From Wuchereria bancrofti (Eukaryota; Nematoda; Chromadorea; Rhabditida; Onchocercidae): DNA of 64,000 nt. A program made the translations under genes and the position numbers. The stretch lies in contig SSBO01000009.1 in the NCBI GenBank assembly GCA_005281725.1, positions 11,918,250-11,982,249 of the forward strand, written 5' to 3'. Positions 24,785 to 37,400 of this stretch are shown here, piece by piece (positions within the stretch are counted from its first letter, which is position 1; each line of letters opens with the position of its first letter). The notes beneath the pieces are model-generated. The model was not told where the DNA came from. It was given only the letters and a program-made list of their open reading frames with translations, and did not search any database.

Positions 24785-27700
24785 ATGGCTGCTGTTGGTA
24801 AGCGTCATGCTGAACATCTAACAACGTACGTTTTTTGGATTCTTTCCCGTACTCTTGTATAGGAATTTGCCGTTCAGAAATTTAGAAGACTATAGACTTA
24901 GTTTTTTGAAAATTTCGCAGTCCTAGCGTGAAATTGAATTGATGGACGTCGGTGTCCAAAGTTTTCACTGACAGTTGCCGAAAACCGTCTCACTTATTTT
25001 TATTTTCCAGGAATTCTGAGGAAAATAATGCATCGCCAGGAGGAGGAGCAAGTGATAAATTGAGTAAGCCATAGCTTTTATGTGGTGCTTCTAGTTGGTT
25101 TTCTACTTAATTGTATCAAAGTTATCAAATTTACATGATGTTGATATAGTTCATCTCTTAGTAATGACATACGTCCTCTTTATGTTCAGCATTGCTAGAG
25201 GTCTCATTAAAACGAATCTCCATATCGAAATAATGCTACTCCCTTTCATAAGCCAGTTTTCGTTTGCTTAAACTTGTCAGTTTCAACCGAGTTAAATAGT
25301 GTGTTGACCTTAGAAGCTTGTCAGTTTTCAATTCAAAATTTTTGGGTGTGCAATCAGATGCGGCATTACTGCACAAGCGATCAAGAACTTCTGCTAAACA
25401 TGCTGAAGTCTATTCATCTAATATTGAAATGGGTTGCGGAGATGATGGTGCAACTCAGTTCGTAGGCAATCAAGGCAACATATACGAGGAAATCATTACA
25501 GAACGTGTTATCATGCCTCATAGTTAGTTTTTTTTTTTCGATCCACTCAACATTGCCTCCTTATATTGTTTTAGTTTTAATCTTCTAGAATTGCACAACA
25601 ACAAAATGTTTGTGAAAAATATAGCTGAAGTTGAGATGAGTGGAAGAAGTTGAAGTCAACGTAGAAGTTGTCATTTAACTTGTGCAGAATTTATTGATGA
25701 GCTTGTTTATGATAAGCTAATTTACTGATAAGCTTGTTTAGGATCGCGTCGTGGTGGTCAGAATTTGAAAGAAAAAACTCCTATGAGAAACATTTCAAGT
25801 GAACATTTAACCAGTCCTGGAGATAACTTATTGTTTTTTATTTTCATTTTCTACTTGCATATTTTTTTCTGTTTTCTTAAACAAATTGCTTTCAGACATT
25901 GGGAATTTTTGTGTGCAAATTTCAGTATATATATATCATTGTTGCATTTCAGATGAAAATACGAAGAGCGAAACTGTAGCATCTGATCGCTATAACGAAC
26001 CGAAGAAATACAAATATTTCCGAGAATTGGTGGAAACATCCTGTGACCTGGCGAACTGGCGTTTACAGGTGTTGGGAAATGTTTCGTATATTTGCGTACT
26101 TGTAGCAAATAATTTTCTGATGGAATCGTAGTGTTGAGGCAAAAGGATAATATGTCATTTTTGGCTATATTACTCTCAGAAGGGATTTTTCGCTATATTG
26201 GGATAATAGCGGACTTTAAATTTTGTTGATCTACATAAAGGTTTTTGAAATTGGAAAAAAAAGTTTTTCCATGTTATGAGAATTAATGAGTATCTTTTAG
26301 GAAAGACCATGTGTAAATTCGTTGTATGACCCTTGCATAATTTGCGCTACTTCACCGAATAAAAAGAAAGCCATGGATTGTCGTTTCTACAACCGCATGT
26401 TGTAGGTTTCTTATGTCGATTTATAAAATATATAAGTCTCCTATATATGAAATATATGTGGCCCTTTTCTTTCATGTTAGTTACCAAGTTACTATTGCAT
26501 GTTGCATACAAAATTTGAATGAAGAAAGATACTACACACTGATTATTTAATAATCAAAATACTGTATGCAAAATACTCTTTTTAAAAATAGTGAAACTTT
26601 TTAACATTATTTTTAGACGTGATCGTAATAACCCCAAATTATGTCGCCACCTCTTGATGAACGATATTGAAAAAATCAAGTCATCATTTCTACTGGAAGT
26701 GAACGTTCCAACAGAACAATTTATCGATAAAAGATTCACTATTGGTTTGATTATTATGTATTTTAACTCTCCAAAATACAGACGAGATGTAGGCCTTTTC
26801 GGCAGTATATGATTTCATTGTTTTTTGGATTTTTCATTCTTGTAGATTAATGAAAGGAAGAAGGAAAATTTCTGTAGGCAAACCAAAGGAAAAGGCAGAA
26901 GCGGCTCAAATGGCTGCGTACATTCTACAGTGCGTGTATTCAAATTACGAGAAAGTGGTAATTCGTGAAGAAGAAGCCATATCGGATTTTCATAGTAAGT
27001 TTACTTTCTTTTTTAATGTTCTTTATAATTGAGTTGAAGAATAATGAATAATAATTCTCATCTACATGACTGGTTTTCAAAATAACACATGCAGTACTTA
27101 GTTATCATACTTCACATTATATTTTGTCATACACAATTCGAACCTATTTAAAAGAGATGGAAGTACTGCTGGTCATGAATCTAGTGAATTTCGTTTATGC
27201 ATTTATGGATTTTTGAGTTAGAACATGGAAGATTTCAGCAAATTATTTTAGCTGCATACCAAATTTAAATGAGAAAAAAAAGTAGAACTCAGATTCTTTA
27301 TTTGATTTTGAAAAGCTTTTTGTATACAAATTATACTTTTTGGGAAGACTTGAAAATGTCAGCGTAGTATAGGATGTCAGTAGTTCAACTTTCTTGAAGC
27401 TTTTGAGAATAGGCACCACAGTGCTTCGACATTGCTAAGTCTCAACTAATGGTTGCTACTACGAAATCTCCAAATCACATTTCATTGATAGCACCGAGCT
27501 ATTTTTTTTTTTAAATAATATTTCATTGTAGAGGGAGAAGCATTTTACAATCATGCGTTTGGTGAAAAGCAAATTTGTGACGCGTGTCGTTTTGCTATCC
27601 TAAATGCTCATTTTTGCTGTAAAATTTGTGGGTCAGAACTGTGTACAGCGTGTTATAAAAAACTGGATGGAAAAGGTATGGCCATTTATTATTTGTTGCG

Positions 27701-30700
27701 TTTTGCTCTATATCTTTCTCATAAGAATTCGGCGCAACAGAATTGCAACTGTTCATAGCAAAGGAAGTTCACACAACTATGTTCTGTGATGAAAAAGTTC
27801 TATAAGATTTCTTATAAACGCATAGTGGAGACATTCTCTAAATTTATATATGCATGTCTAATTATTTGTCTATTTGGTACGTTTTTTTAAGCAAAGTTTA
27901 ATAAGTCAAGTTTACCAAAATTCGTTTATTGTTAGTGTGATTGCCAGTGTTATAGTGTTAGACTAATTGATTTTTGCAAAATTTCCGACGTCAAGCATGA
28001 ACTTAATATAAGTTGTTAAATTGTAAACTGTGTGTTGTGGTCTGTGTAATAGTTTTACTGTCACACCATTTTAATTTGACGATTTAGCTGATCTTCTGGC
28101 TCAGCATTGGCAGTACTGAAATATTCAAATATATATGACATCAAAAAAAGCGAAAAATATTTGTTAATAAATCAGTGAGAAGTGAGTTAACAAATGACAA
28201 ATATAGAGAAAATAGGTTCATGCAAGGAATGAAATGCAAATATTTCAAATATGGTATTGCAATCTTTTATTCAATATTATTCTTCGTGCCGGAAAACTGA
28301 AGCACCTTAACCCTAAATTTGGTTGTTTCATGTTGAGAAGATAGATGCAATTTTTACGACAGTGATTAACTGATAGATCGCTTAAAAGTAGATTGTACGA
28401 CTTTCTTCTGGCACTAACGGTTGACAATACGACATCAAATTCTTTATATGTCATTCATTCTATTCGACTTGTCAAGCTCACCATTTAATTTGTCAAACAT
28501 CTCCCCAGAGAGAAGAAAAATTCGTTTTGATATAAATGAATTGTTGGAGATATATGCGAAGAATTTGCTGTTCATAGTTTTTAGCGCAGCAAAATAGCCT
28601 ACCCAACCTTATAGTACAGCGGATATCGAGGTGTTGCCTGTTACACATTTGTTGTCTATGTATTATGCAGAGAAATACGATATAAGCGAAAGAAACATGG
28701 ATCTCTAATAAAAAGCATTTAAAGAAAACCCGCTCAAGTCCGCATCGTTGATTGTCGAACGAGTGGCAAATTTTATGAAAGGGTAAAAGAAAACTTTAAA
28801 TGACTTCTTGAAAGATGGATTTGAGATTTCCATGGACACTTCTCGAAATCTATATTGTTAATATTGCCAAGTGATCGAAATTTGATAAACTCTGGATGCG
28901 CAAATGCTTGTTGGGAATGATAAGCGAAATGAGGAGAAGTCAGCTCGTCACGGATCAAAGCTTGAATAAGTTTAAATGAAAATACAGGCAGTTAATAAGG
29001 CAAAAGGGAGACTTCCCGATGTGGCTGAGGCAAATATTACCAAAAGATGCAGGGAAGGTATGATAACTGAAAAAATTACATGGTACTCGAGGAGTTATTC
29101 GGCGTTCTCAGTCGCAAAATGTAAATGGTTTTGAGTGTCTAAGAACTGAAGGAAAAGGCTATATAGATGGTCGAAAATAGAGAAAGATGGATTAGTGCAG
29201 TTGATTGGTATATGGGGAGGAATATAAATAAGGATCTTTAATCGATAGGAACTGTTTTTAGTTTTTCAGTCCAAATACATTCACAATTTAATAAACTCGG
29301 TCCTTTTTTCCTTCCTCTGATGCCTTTCTTTTCATTCTCCGAATTTCATTTCGTCATTCTCGAGCTTATCAGCTGACTTTAAATTTGAAAACATATTAAA
29401 GAAAATTGTTTCCAGATTCTTACCCTCCGAGTTGGTTAGAGTCGCTTCCTTGTACAAATAGTCGCATTCACAGTGCTTCTATGTTTCACTTGGGATCTTT
29501 TCTGCCTTCATTTGGTATCATTTTTTTTTTCTCGTCATTTCTCCAGTAATTTTGGATAGAAATCTGGTTAATAAAAATATGCGAAATTGATGGTAATTCA
29601 ACCAGGTTTCATGGCAAATATTTTGCGACAAATCTTTGCTTGAGTCTTTGCTTTGTGATTTTAATTTACATATACATTAAGATATTTTTCGTGATACACT
29701 TTACCAGTCGATGGAACAGATCGTACGGTATGGTGTCAAGAAGGATGGTGCTTTATGTAACGGTAATCACGGACGAGGCTATAATGTGAAATTGTTTCAG
29801 GAGGTTAGTGAGGAGCTCTTATTTTTGTGCAAATATTTTATTTGATTTCTCCCTTATGTATTTCGTACATTCCAAAAGATCATTATTACTGGCGTTTGTG
29901 TCTTTGATTTCTCAAATATAATAATACCTACTAACCATGTGGTTTTTGACTTTCTTTTCTCTTCACATTATATTTCTTTACTAAGCTTGCATTAAACAGA
30001 TTTCTTTCAAATCTACAGTTTTTATAGTGGTAAGTTGTTTCAGCTGTGGTGAGTTGTGCAAGTATTAGTTGTAGATATTTATTCCGGTATTCATTTCAGG
30101 AGAAATGCTATTGTCCTCGCTTTTCCCCTCTTTCAAAATTTCCGATCGAAACAGTTTGTGTTATCGAAGATCAGGCAAGGGCTTTCCAGCATTTTTGCTC
30201 TTATTTCTCTTCTGTACACTTGGAGTTTTTTTTTTTTCAAATCGATGGTTACACTGTTTTTTTTTTAAATATCTGTTGGATTTATGGATTTCTTTCATGC
30301 ATGTAATTGTAGTTTTCGTCGGATGCGTACGCTCGTTTTAAAGCTCATTTAACTGCGCACAATCCCATTGTAGTCGAAAACGTGAATCGTCATCCCCGTT
30401 ACCGTCGGTCATTGTGGACACAAGAAGCCTTTGAAAAAATTTTGGCTTGTTAGTTTTACTTTCCTATCTGGAAATTTCTTTAAACTTTCTATTGTTGGAA
30501 CATTTACATCATGCTTTTTGTCCTCAAATTTCAGAAAGCTTCATGCCAAGTGTTTTCGGTGAATTAATGACTCAGAAATTAGAAATGCGATGTTTCGACT
30601 ATCCATACAATAAATTTTTTTTTCTCACATTTATTGGATTTCATTCATTGAGTTCCAAAGTCCGTTTCACTGCATGTCTTTCAAAAGGTTTGCAGCTGAT

Positions 30701-32526
30701 CGGAATTTACGTGTTCTGGATAGTCGGAACTTTTCAACTGTAATGATTCGTGACAAACCGTGCTCACTGAGAATGTTCTGGTCGAAATTTGGATTAAAAC
30801 GGGGCAATGATGACTGTTACATGAAGGTGAGACTGTTAAAAGCTTAGTATTTGAACTACAAAAGAAACTTTCAAACTTAGTGATGGTGTATCCCTGTCGA
30901 AAATAACTCTCAATTTTGATATCATGGTATTTGTTTCATCTTTCTGGAGTGTGCATTCTTGATATTTTAAACAGTTTTTTTTTTTTTCAGATAAAAGATT
31001 TTCCGGAGTCGAAATTATTTTCTAGTATTGCTCCTGAACAGTATATAAATTTGTATGAAGTCATGCCTTTCTTGGATTACACACATATTGATCGCGAAGA
31101 AAGTGGCCGTGGCAGGCTGAACTTATTGAATTTATTTAATAATAAACGTGAGCAACTAGATCCAGGACCAAAAGTTTATATTTGCTTCGGTAAGCTTTAA
31201 CACTCTTTTTGAAACATGTTTTCCCTGTGCGTTATAAATTTCCAGATGTTTTTCATCATTATCAAAGCGATACGATACTTTGATCTGCTTGTCAAAAATT
31301 ATATGGTCAGTTTTGTAGGATTATATAACGCTCCACATTTGGCTTCTACTCCATTGCATCTTGATGTATCTGATGCAGTAAATTTTTTGCCATTTGTTAA
31401 AGCGCCGGATGAAATGTCAAGAGAAGAAGTGAGAGATGGCAAGTTTTTTGTTTTTTGAATACTAATAAGTTAGCATTACTGATCATTTGCAGCTTTCTAT
31501 TGATATCAATGTTCATAATATAAGATAATCTGAAAGTTAGATTATTTTAGCTGTTGAGCGACGATTAGATGCAGAGGGTATCCGTGGGTATCACAAGGAG
31601 CGTGCTCTTCGTGAACCGGAAAAAGCTGGTGCTATTTGGAAAATATTTCACCCCAGTGATAATGCGAAAATCCGTGCTGCCATTGTAGAATGGAAAGAAA
31701 TGAAAGTGCGATTATTTCGATTTGAATTTAGATACAATCCAAAGTGGCATTCACATGCTGATAACAGAAAAATATCATGTAAATTCTATTTAGGGGGAAG
31801 AATGGAATGCTGATGTTATTCACAACCAGGACGTTGTGGTGACGCGTGAAATGATGGATTTTTTCGAAGAAAGAGGTTTGTTTCAATTTTTAGTCATCAG
31901 TTTTATAATTGTATTTTCTGAATCTATTTAAAACAAGGAACGCTTTCTGTTGGATTAATCCATGTCTGTTAACGGTATCGAAACTTTGCTGCAGGAATTG
32001 AGTGCCGTATGTTTGTGCAGAATGAAGGCGACGTTGTATTTATACCATCCGGAGCAGCTCATCAAGTTCAGAATATCAATTCATGCGTTAAGGTATGTTT
32101 TTGAGTTATTGTCTTGTTTTTGGTGGTGTAACGCTAGATTTAAAACAAAGAAAATTTTTAAAAATAATGATTTTTAAAGATTGCTGAGGACTTCGTTGCT
32201 GCAGAAGGCATTGCTTATACAGTAGCAGTTACTGATGAGTTGCGATTTTTGCGAACTAAAGATGATCTTGTGCAGGTAGCTGACTTTGTATTTTCATTTA
32301 TTCTTCTATTTATTTGAACATTTACAAGAATAATTTTTTAAGGTTTTCGCAGCAAGCTCATTAGAAAAAAACCTGCACACCTCATTATCTTCAAATGGAC
32401 CAGTTTATAAAAATTAATTTCGAAAAATATCAGGTGGACAAACTGTTGCACTTCGCATGTGCTGCGGCAGCGGCTGTACTGCAAAACAGCGAACCTGGAT
32501 TGGTAACATCGAGTCTTCCTCAGTAA
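24785..32526 (+). CDS. KDM3/JMJD1-type JmjC histone lysine demethylase, about 743 aa
   Basis: Predicted Fe(II)/2-oxoglutarate histone H3K9 demethylase of the KDM3 type, acting in the nucleus. Exons: 24785-24825, 25011-25063, 25325-25522, 25742-25798, 25953-26068, 26301-26401, 26617-26757, 26846-26994, 27532-27675, 29682-29803, 30313-30448, 30696-30826, 30991-31189, 31319-31438, 31551-31705, 31794-31875, 31995-32092, 32180-32275, 32434-32526. Phases close throughout. The KDM3 zinc finger is at 27532-27675 (CDAC, then CCKICG, then CTACY). The JmjC domain has the HLD metal motif in PLHLDVSDAVN and the second histidine in PSGAAHQVQN, so all three iron ligands are present. The domain ends with AEDFVAAEG. 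The N-terminus before the zinc finger is short and unrecognised, so the protein is much smaller than vertebrate KDM3A. The intron after 31438 has a GC donor. The acceptor before 29682 (TTAAG) is weak. Confidence 0.85.
27676..29681. other. 2-kb intron of the JmjC gene with coding-like fragments
   Basis: This intron lies between the zinc-finger exon and the next supported exon. The stretch 28500-29100 has plus-strand frames with few stops, such as the fragments ADIEVLPVTHLLSMYYAEKY and RLPDVAEANITKRCREG, broken by stop codons and frame changes. It could be an old pseudogene or transposon remnant, or chance. I cannot name a family. Confidence 0.35.
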
Positions 32527-34444
32527 TGGAATGTGACTTGCAGGCGACTCATATGATCTCTGCAAGGATTATTTTTTAACTTATTTTAACTTCACGAAAA
32601 TTTCTAGTTTAATAATAGAGCTTTATTTGTATATAATGAAAGACAATGAATCCTGTGCCATTATTAAATTTCATATTTACGAGCTCCTTGTTTTTGAGAA
32701 AAAGCCTTTATGAAGAGCAATAAAACTACGCGAGCAATAAAGCTAGCATTTTCAAGACAACAAAACCGAAAAACGAACCGTTTCTTGGCAAACAGCTTTG
32801 GGTCTATCACATCTACATCCATCTATTTGATGTCACCAAAGCAACATTTCGGCGGCATATTCCACATATTCTGAGACAGTTTTGTTGGAACAGCGCGTAA
32901 CATCTATGAAATATTCCAAAATCTGAAATCTATGGTGGAGAGGAACGTGTTCTCCACGCCATGGAGATGGGAGAGATTTCTTGTGTTCTATGTAAGGTGA
33001 CATAGTGTTGTCACTAAGAATATTTATTAACTCAAGGTTTAACTTACATCTGGGTAGTCTCACTGAAAACAGCGGTAAAAATTGGGAGAAGGGAGAGAGA
33101 GTATTCTGTGGGTGATTTCTTGTTAACGATACAGATGTAGGTGAGTTGACTGTTCTAGGCACTTCCAATTCTCTCTTAGAATCTCTTATATTTGAATCGA
33201 CGGTTTGTAAAAATGAAGCAAATTGCACTTTCGATAGCCTAGTTCCTTGGGTAATGTTTGTGTTCCTCAGACAACCCTGAACGTATTGATCCTTGCCCCA
33301 TAATGATTTAAGAGACTAGAAATATCGCGTAAATTTCGCTTCATTACGTGTAATACCATGTAATTAATTAAACATGAACTGAGATTTAGGAGATCAGCAC
33401 TAGCAAGAACTACTGATCTTGCAATTTGCAGCTGATTTCGGAAAATCCACATTCAAATAGTAGTCAAATGTCCGTCAGCTGCTCTAAAAGGCGTGAAATA
33501 GAAAAAAGGCATAGTCCCTAATCCCTTGTCATTTGGCAGTGCAGCACGCCTTCACTTTACATATTTAGAAGAAATTTCAAACCAGGACTACATGTCAGCA
33601 GTTGATTTCAAACTGCACACCGAATTATTCAGCCTTTCATCATTTTTCGCAAAATCTACACCGTTTCTCACAGAAATTACCTTAAACTCTATTATGGAAA
33701 ATTCTTCTACACACTTTTTATCTCATTTCGCCAACAAATTCTCAATCTTTATTATAAAAGTTCCTCTAATTCCATGCATCCTCGGTTACACCATTCATTT
33801 TTCGTCTAGGATAATTCATGAGAAGTCAGGCAATCATTAAAAATGATGAACTTGAACTCAGATCACTTTGATGTTTATAAGCGGAAATCATCTGCATAAA
33901 TAAAAAACAAAAATTATCGCACAAATAATTCAATGTAGTCCTATCTGACAATCACTTGACTGTTAAATGTTAAATCAACGGACGATGGATTTCCATTAAC
34001 AGTCACTCGAAATTGAGCAAAAAGGAATGGAGGATAGATATCTTAAAAACAAATGAAATGATGCAAATAAACGTAACAGTGTGTAGTACATCCGCAAAAA
34101 TTAATTTTAGTACCAATAAAGTAGTCATATAGCTTTGCAGAATCATCCCATTATGTTTAATAGATACTCTGATGATTTCCTTCCTTGTCCTAAACGTACA
34201 CTGCATAAAAACGAAAATACAAATAAATTAATATATGATGGATTAAAAAGTAAAAAAGCTGCCGTAACGGAACTGTGAAACGTAAAAACGGTCATTGTAC
34301 TGAAAAGACTAATGATTCAAATTCAACTCCTAAAAAGAAACAGTAATATGACACTTAATAACTGGTACCAAATAAATCATTTAATTGATATTAAACCATT
34401 TAACTGGTATTAATTAAACTGATAGTTTGATATAATTTATCACA
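32527..34444. other. Convergent intergenic region
   Basis: Lies between the 3' ends of the JmjC gene (plus) and the PDIA5-like gene (minus). Two open frames, 32833-33228 minus (131 codons) and 33526-33840 plus (104 codons), have no recognisable domains, signal peptides or splice context, and I do not call them genes. It also holds the second copy of the 18-mer (32779-32796). Confidence 0.5.
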
Positions 34445-37400
34445 TCATAAATCAATTTTAGTTGACGCAACTATCTTCATAAAAGCAGTAGTGAAATCGG
34501 ATGAAGTGTGATTGCCATTATAATCATGCTGCACACCGTTAACAAACATACGAAATGTCGGATAGCCTTTCACGCCGTGCCTCTCACAAAGATCTGAAAT
34601 TTGAAAAATTTCGACCGAGCATTTTATGCTTCAAGCCACCTTCATCATATATCTAATCTAGAAATTACTAAACGTAACCACAAAGTTTCAAAGCATCCTT
34701 TTTTAAATGTATTATCCACACTAATTTGTGTTTTCACTGATTTAAGATGTATTATCAATATATTTCGGGGCAGTTTCCTCTGTTAACTTAAGTAGAAAAG
34801 CTCAAAAATTACTAATTACGAAATTTCAACTCTATATCATCAGGAAATGTAAACAAAGAAAAAATGTACCATTCCAAGCAGTACAATCGACCACGGCGAA
34901 TTTGCCAAAGTGAGACTGTTTCGCAGCTTCGCGGAATTCCGATTTTACTGTTTTACAATGCTTGCACACTAAACAAACAAGAAGAAATGATCTGTGCTTG
35001 CAAAGCATAGAATTTTTTGCAGAAATACTTAAATGTTAAAGAAATCATCCTTTACCTCTTCACTAATCCCTCCGATTTCTGCCATAAGATTTCACTTTGT
35101 TCATCAGCATACTATTAGTAATTAACATTAAAACAAACTTACACGGCGAAAAGAACATCACAAAAACATTTCCACTGCTGATAATCTTATCGAAGTTGTT
35201 CTCATCGAGCACTATCACTACATTTCCAAAGTCAAATTCGGGAACAGAATTTTGCGATCGGAAAAAGAAACAACGATATCTTACCAGACAAAATAACACA
35301 ATAGAAAAAAAAGTGTTTTAGGGTTACAGGGATAAAATAAGGAGAAAATTAAAAGCTCACAGTCATAAAATATTACTGGTAAAAACATTTTTTCGATTTT
35401 ATGCAAAGAACAAACAAACAAATAAAAAACTACTACTGACATATTTTGGTATAAAATAGAAATCACCACTTCGTCCTACAATTTTACTGTTCTCGAAAAG
35501 AAAAAGAAACAATAAAACCTTAGCAAGATAACATCTTCACGAACTCAACAGTACAGCAGAAAGAATAGTTGAAATCATTTTAAATTTATTTTACAAAATC
35601 TCTGACAAAGTAAGAAGCTTACTCCGAAATTTGCCCACCACTCTCAACAAAATTAATGAATGACGCAGTTTCATATTTGCCAGAATAATCGATGCGATTT
35701 TTGCCATAAGACAGATAAATGATTGTTGGAAATCCCTGAAAATATACTATTTTAAAAAGGTCAGTGATGGATTAAAGATTCACCAAATCAGCAATCCCTT
35801 AATTTCATAATTCCATTCCCGATAAAGTTTTAATCTGACGCCATTTTTTCCACTTATTCGATAAGGTGGATGACATCACAATTGACAAGAACTTTTTGGA
35901 TTATTGTAACACATAGTGATTCTATAGGATACTCCACTCCTATTCACAACAGCACTTTCTATTTTTACAAAGCAAACTCCTAAGCCATCAACTGTAAGTC
36001 AAAAAATAAATTGAACCAAAGGAATGATGGTTAGAAGTTATCGAAACATTATATATACATCTGCCAGCGTTTCAGAAACCAATAATTTCTCACCTCTATT
36101 TTATATTCTTGACACAAAGACCTCTCAGTTGTACAATCAACAGCGCCCAAAACGATCCTTGTATCATCAGCAAGTATTTTAGCAGCTTCAAAAAATTTAG
36201 GCTTTGCTCTTTTGCAGTAACCACACCCTTAAAAAATGAACTGTTTAAATCTATTTCCCTTCCATTAGTACAATGGATGTTAAAACAAGAAGCGTGATCG
36301 TTCATCGCTTTTTCTAAGACGAACAACTATGTCATCAGAAAAACTGCACAACCTTTTCAAACTATCAACACGTGATTACTTTAAACAACTGAATGAATTG
36401 CCTACGCAGGCGTGCTTAGCAGTATAAAAACGGAAGTAAAGAATCTTCAGATTCTTGGAACTATTAAAAGTGCCAAAGATTTTTTAAGGATAAATCATTC
36501 TTCTCAGAATCACCAGAATCCAATCATGTCCACTACAAATCAAAAATATACCATTAAAACTTACACGAAGCATTCAAAAACGATACTGCTGGACTTAAGA
36601 AACTTGAACTTACAAGGAGCGTAAAATATTATCAGAGCGTGCTTCTTCTTCTTAACTTCAGTTTTGAAATTCTCCGCTGTTAAATGCAACACATGCACAC
36701 CATCAGATTGTTTACTCCAAGAAAGTTCGGGAGGAGAAGGCTCTACTGGACTGCAATATAATAATCATAGCACAATGCATCTATCAGCTAATAAGAAATA
36801 ACAAACTCTAAAGCACTTTCTGTCTTTGCTGAATTCCTCAGTGATAAAAAATTCTTACGTACTTTTTCATGAAATTGTAAAAGCCATCTTCTCTACGTTC
36901 ATTGATTTTCCACGCAAACTTTCCGTCCTTGAAGTATGCAAAGGTGGGATAACCCTCCACTTTGTACCGCTCTGCTATCTTTCTGAAAAACAAATTTAAT
37001 AAAGCAATCACCACTAATAAAGCAAGCGAAAGCACGTCTTCATGTCTTCATATAAAAAAGTAAGCTTAATTTTATAGTGTTCGACGATTACTCTGGTTAA
37101 AAAGAAAAATTCTATATGAAAACCTAAAGACTTTTAGGAAGAAGAATGAATATATCATGGATTTTCACTAGTTAGGTTAGAAATTCCTCCCTGCAGTAGC
37201 GCAAAAAAAAGTAAACTACATATTGGTTGTAGCATCGACAGCGGCTAAAACACCATCAATACCATCCCTTTTTAAACGATCAGCTGCTCGAATGAATTCC
37301 GGCTTTACCATCTTACAGTGGCTGCACCCGAAAACAGAAAATTTGGAAAAACTGATCCGTAAAAATAACGTCACGCATAATAATAGTTGAGAACGTGTTT

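Noticed and set aside
30447..30695. Open plus-strand frame between two JmjC-gene exons (98 codons)
   Set aside because: Splicing it to the preceding exon makes a TAA at the junction, and skipping it joins 30448 to 30696 in phase with a clean KDM3 alignment (EAFEKILASDRNLRVL). It is intron.
32833..33228. 131-codon minus-strand open frame
   Set aside because: No domain, signal peptide or splice context; it lies in the 3' flank of two convergent genes and has no codon or family evidence.
33526..33840. 104-codon plus-strand open frame
   Set aside because: No recognisable feature and composition like the surrounding AT-rich sequence.
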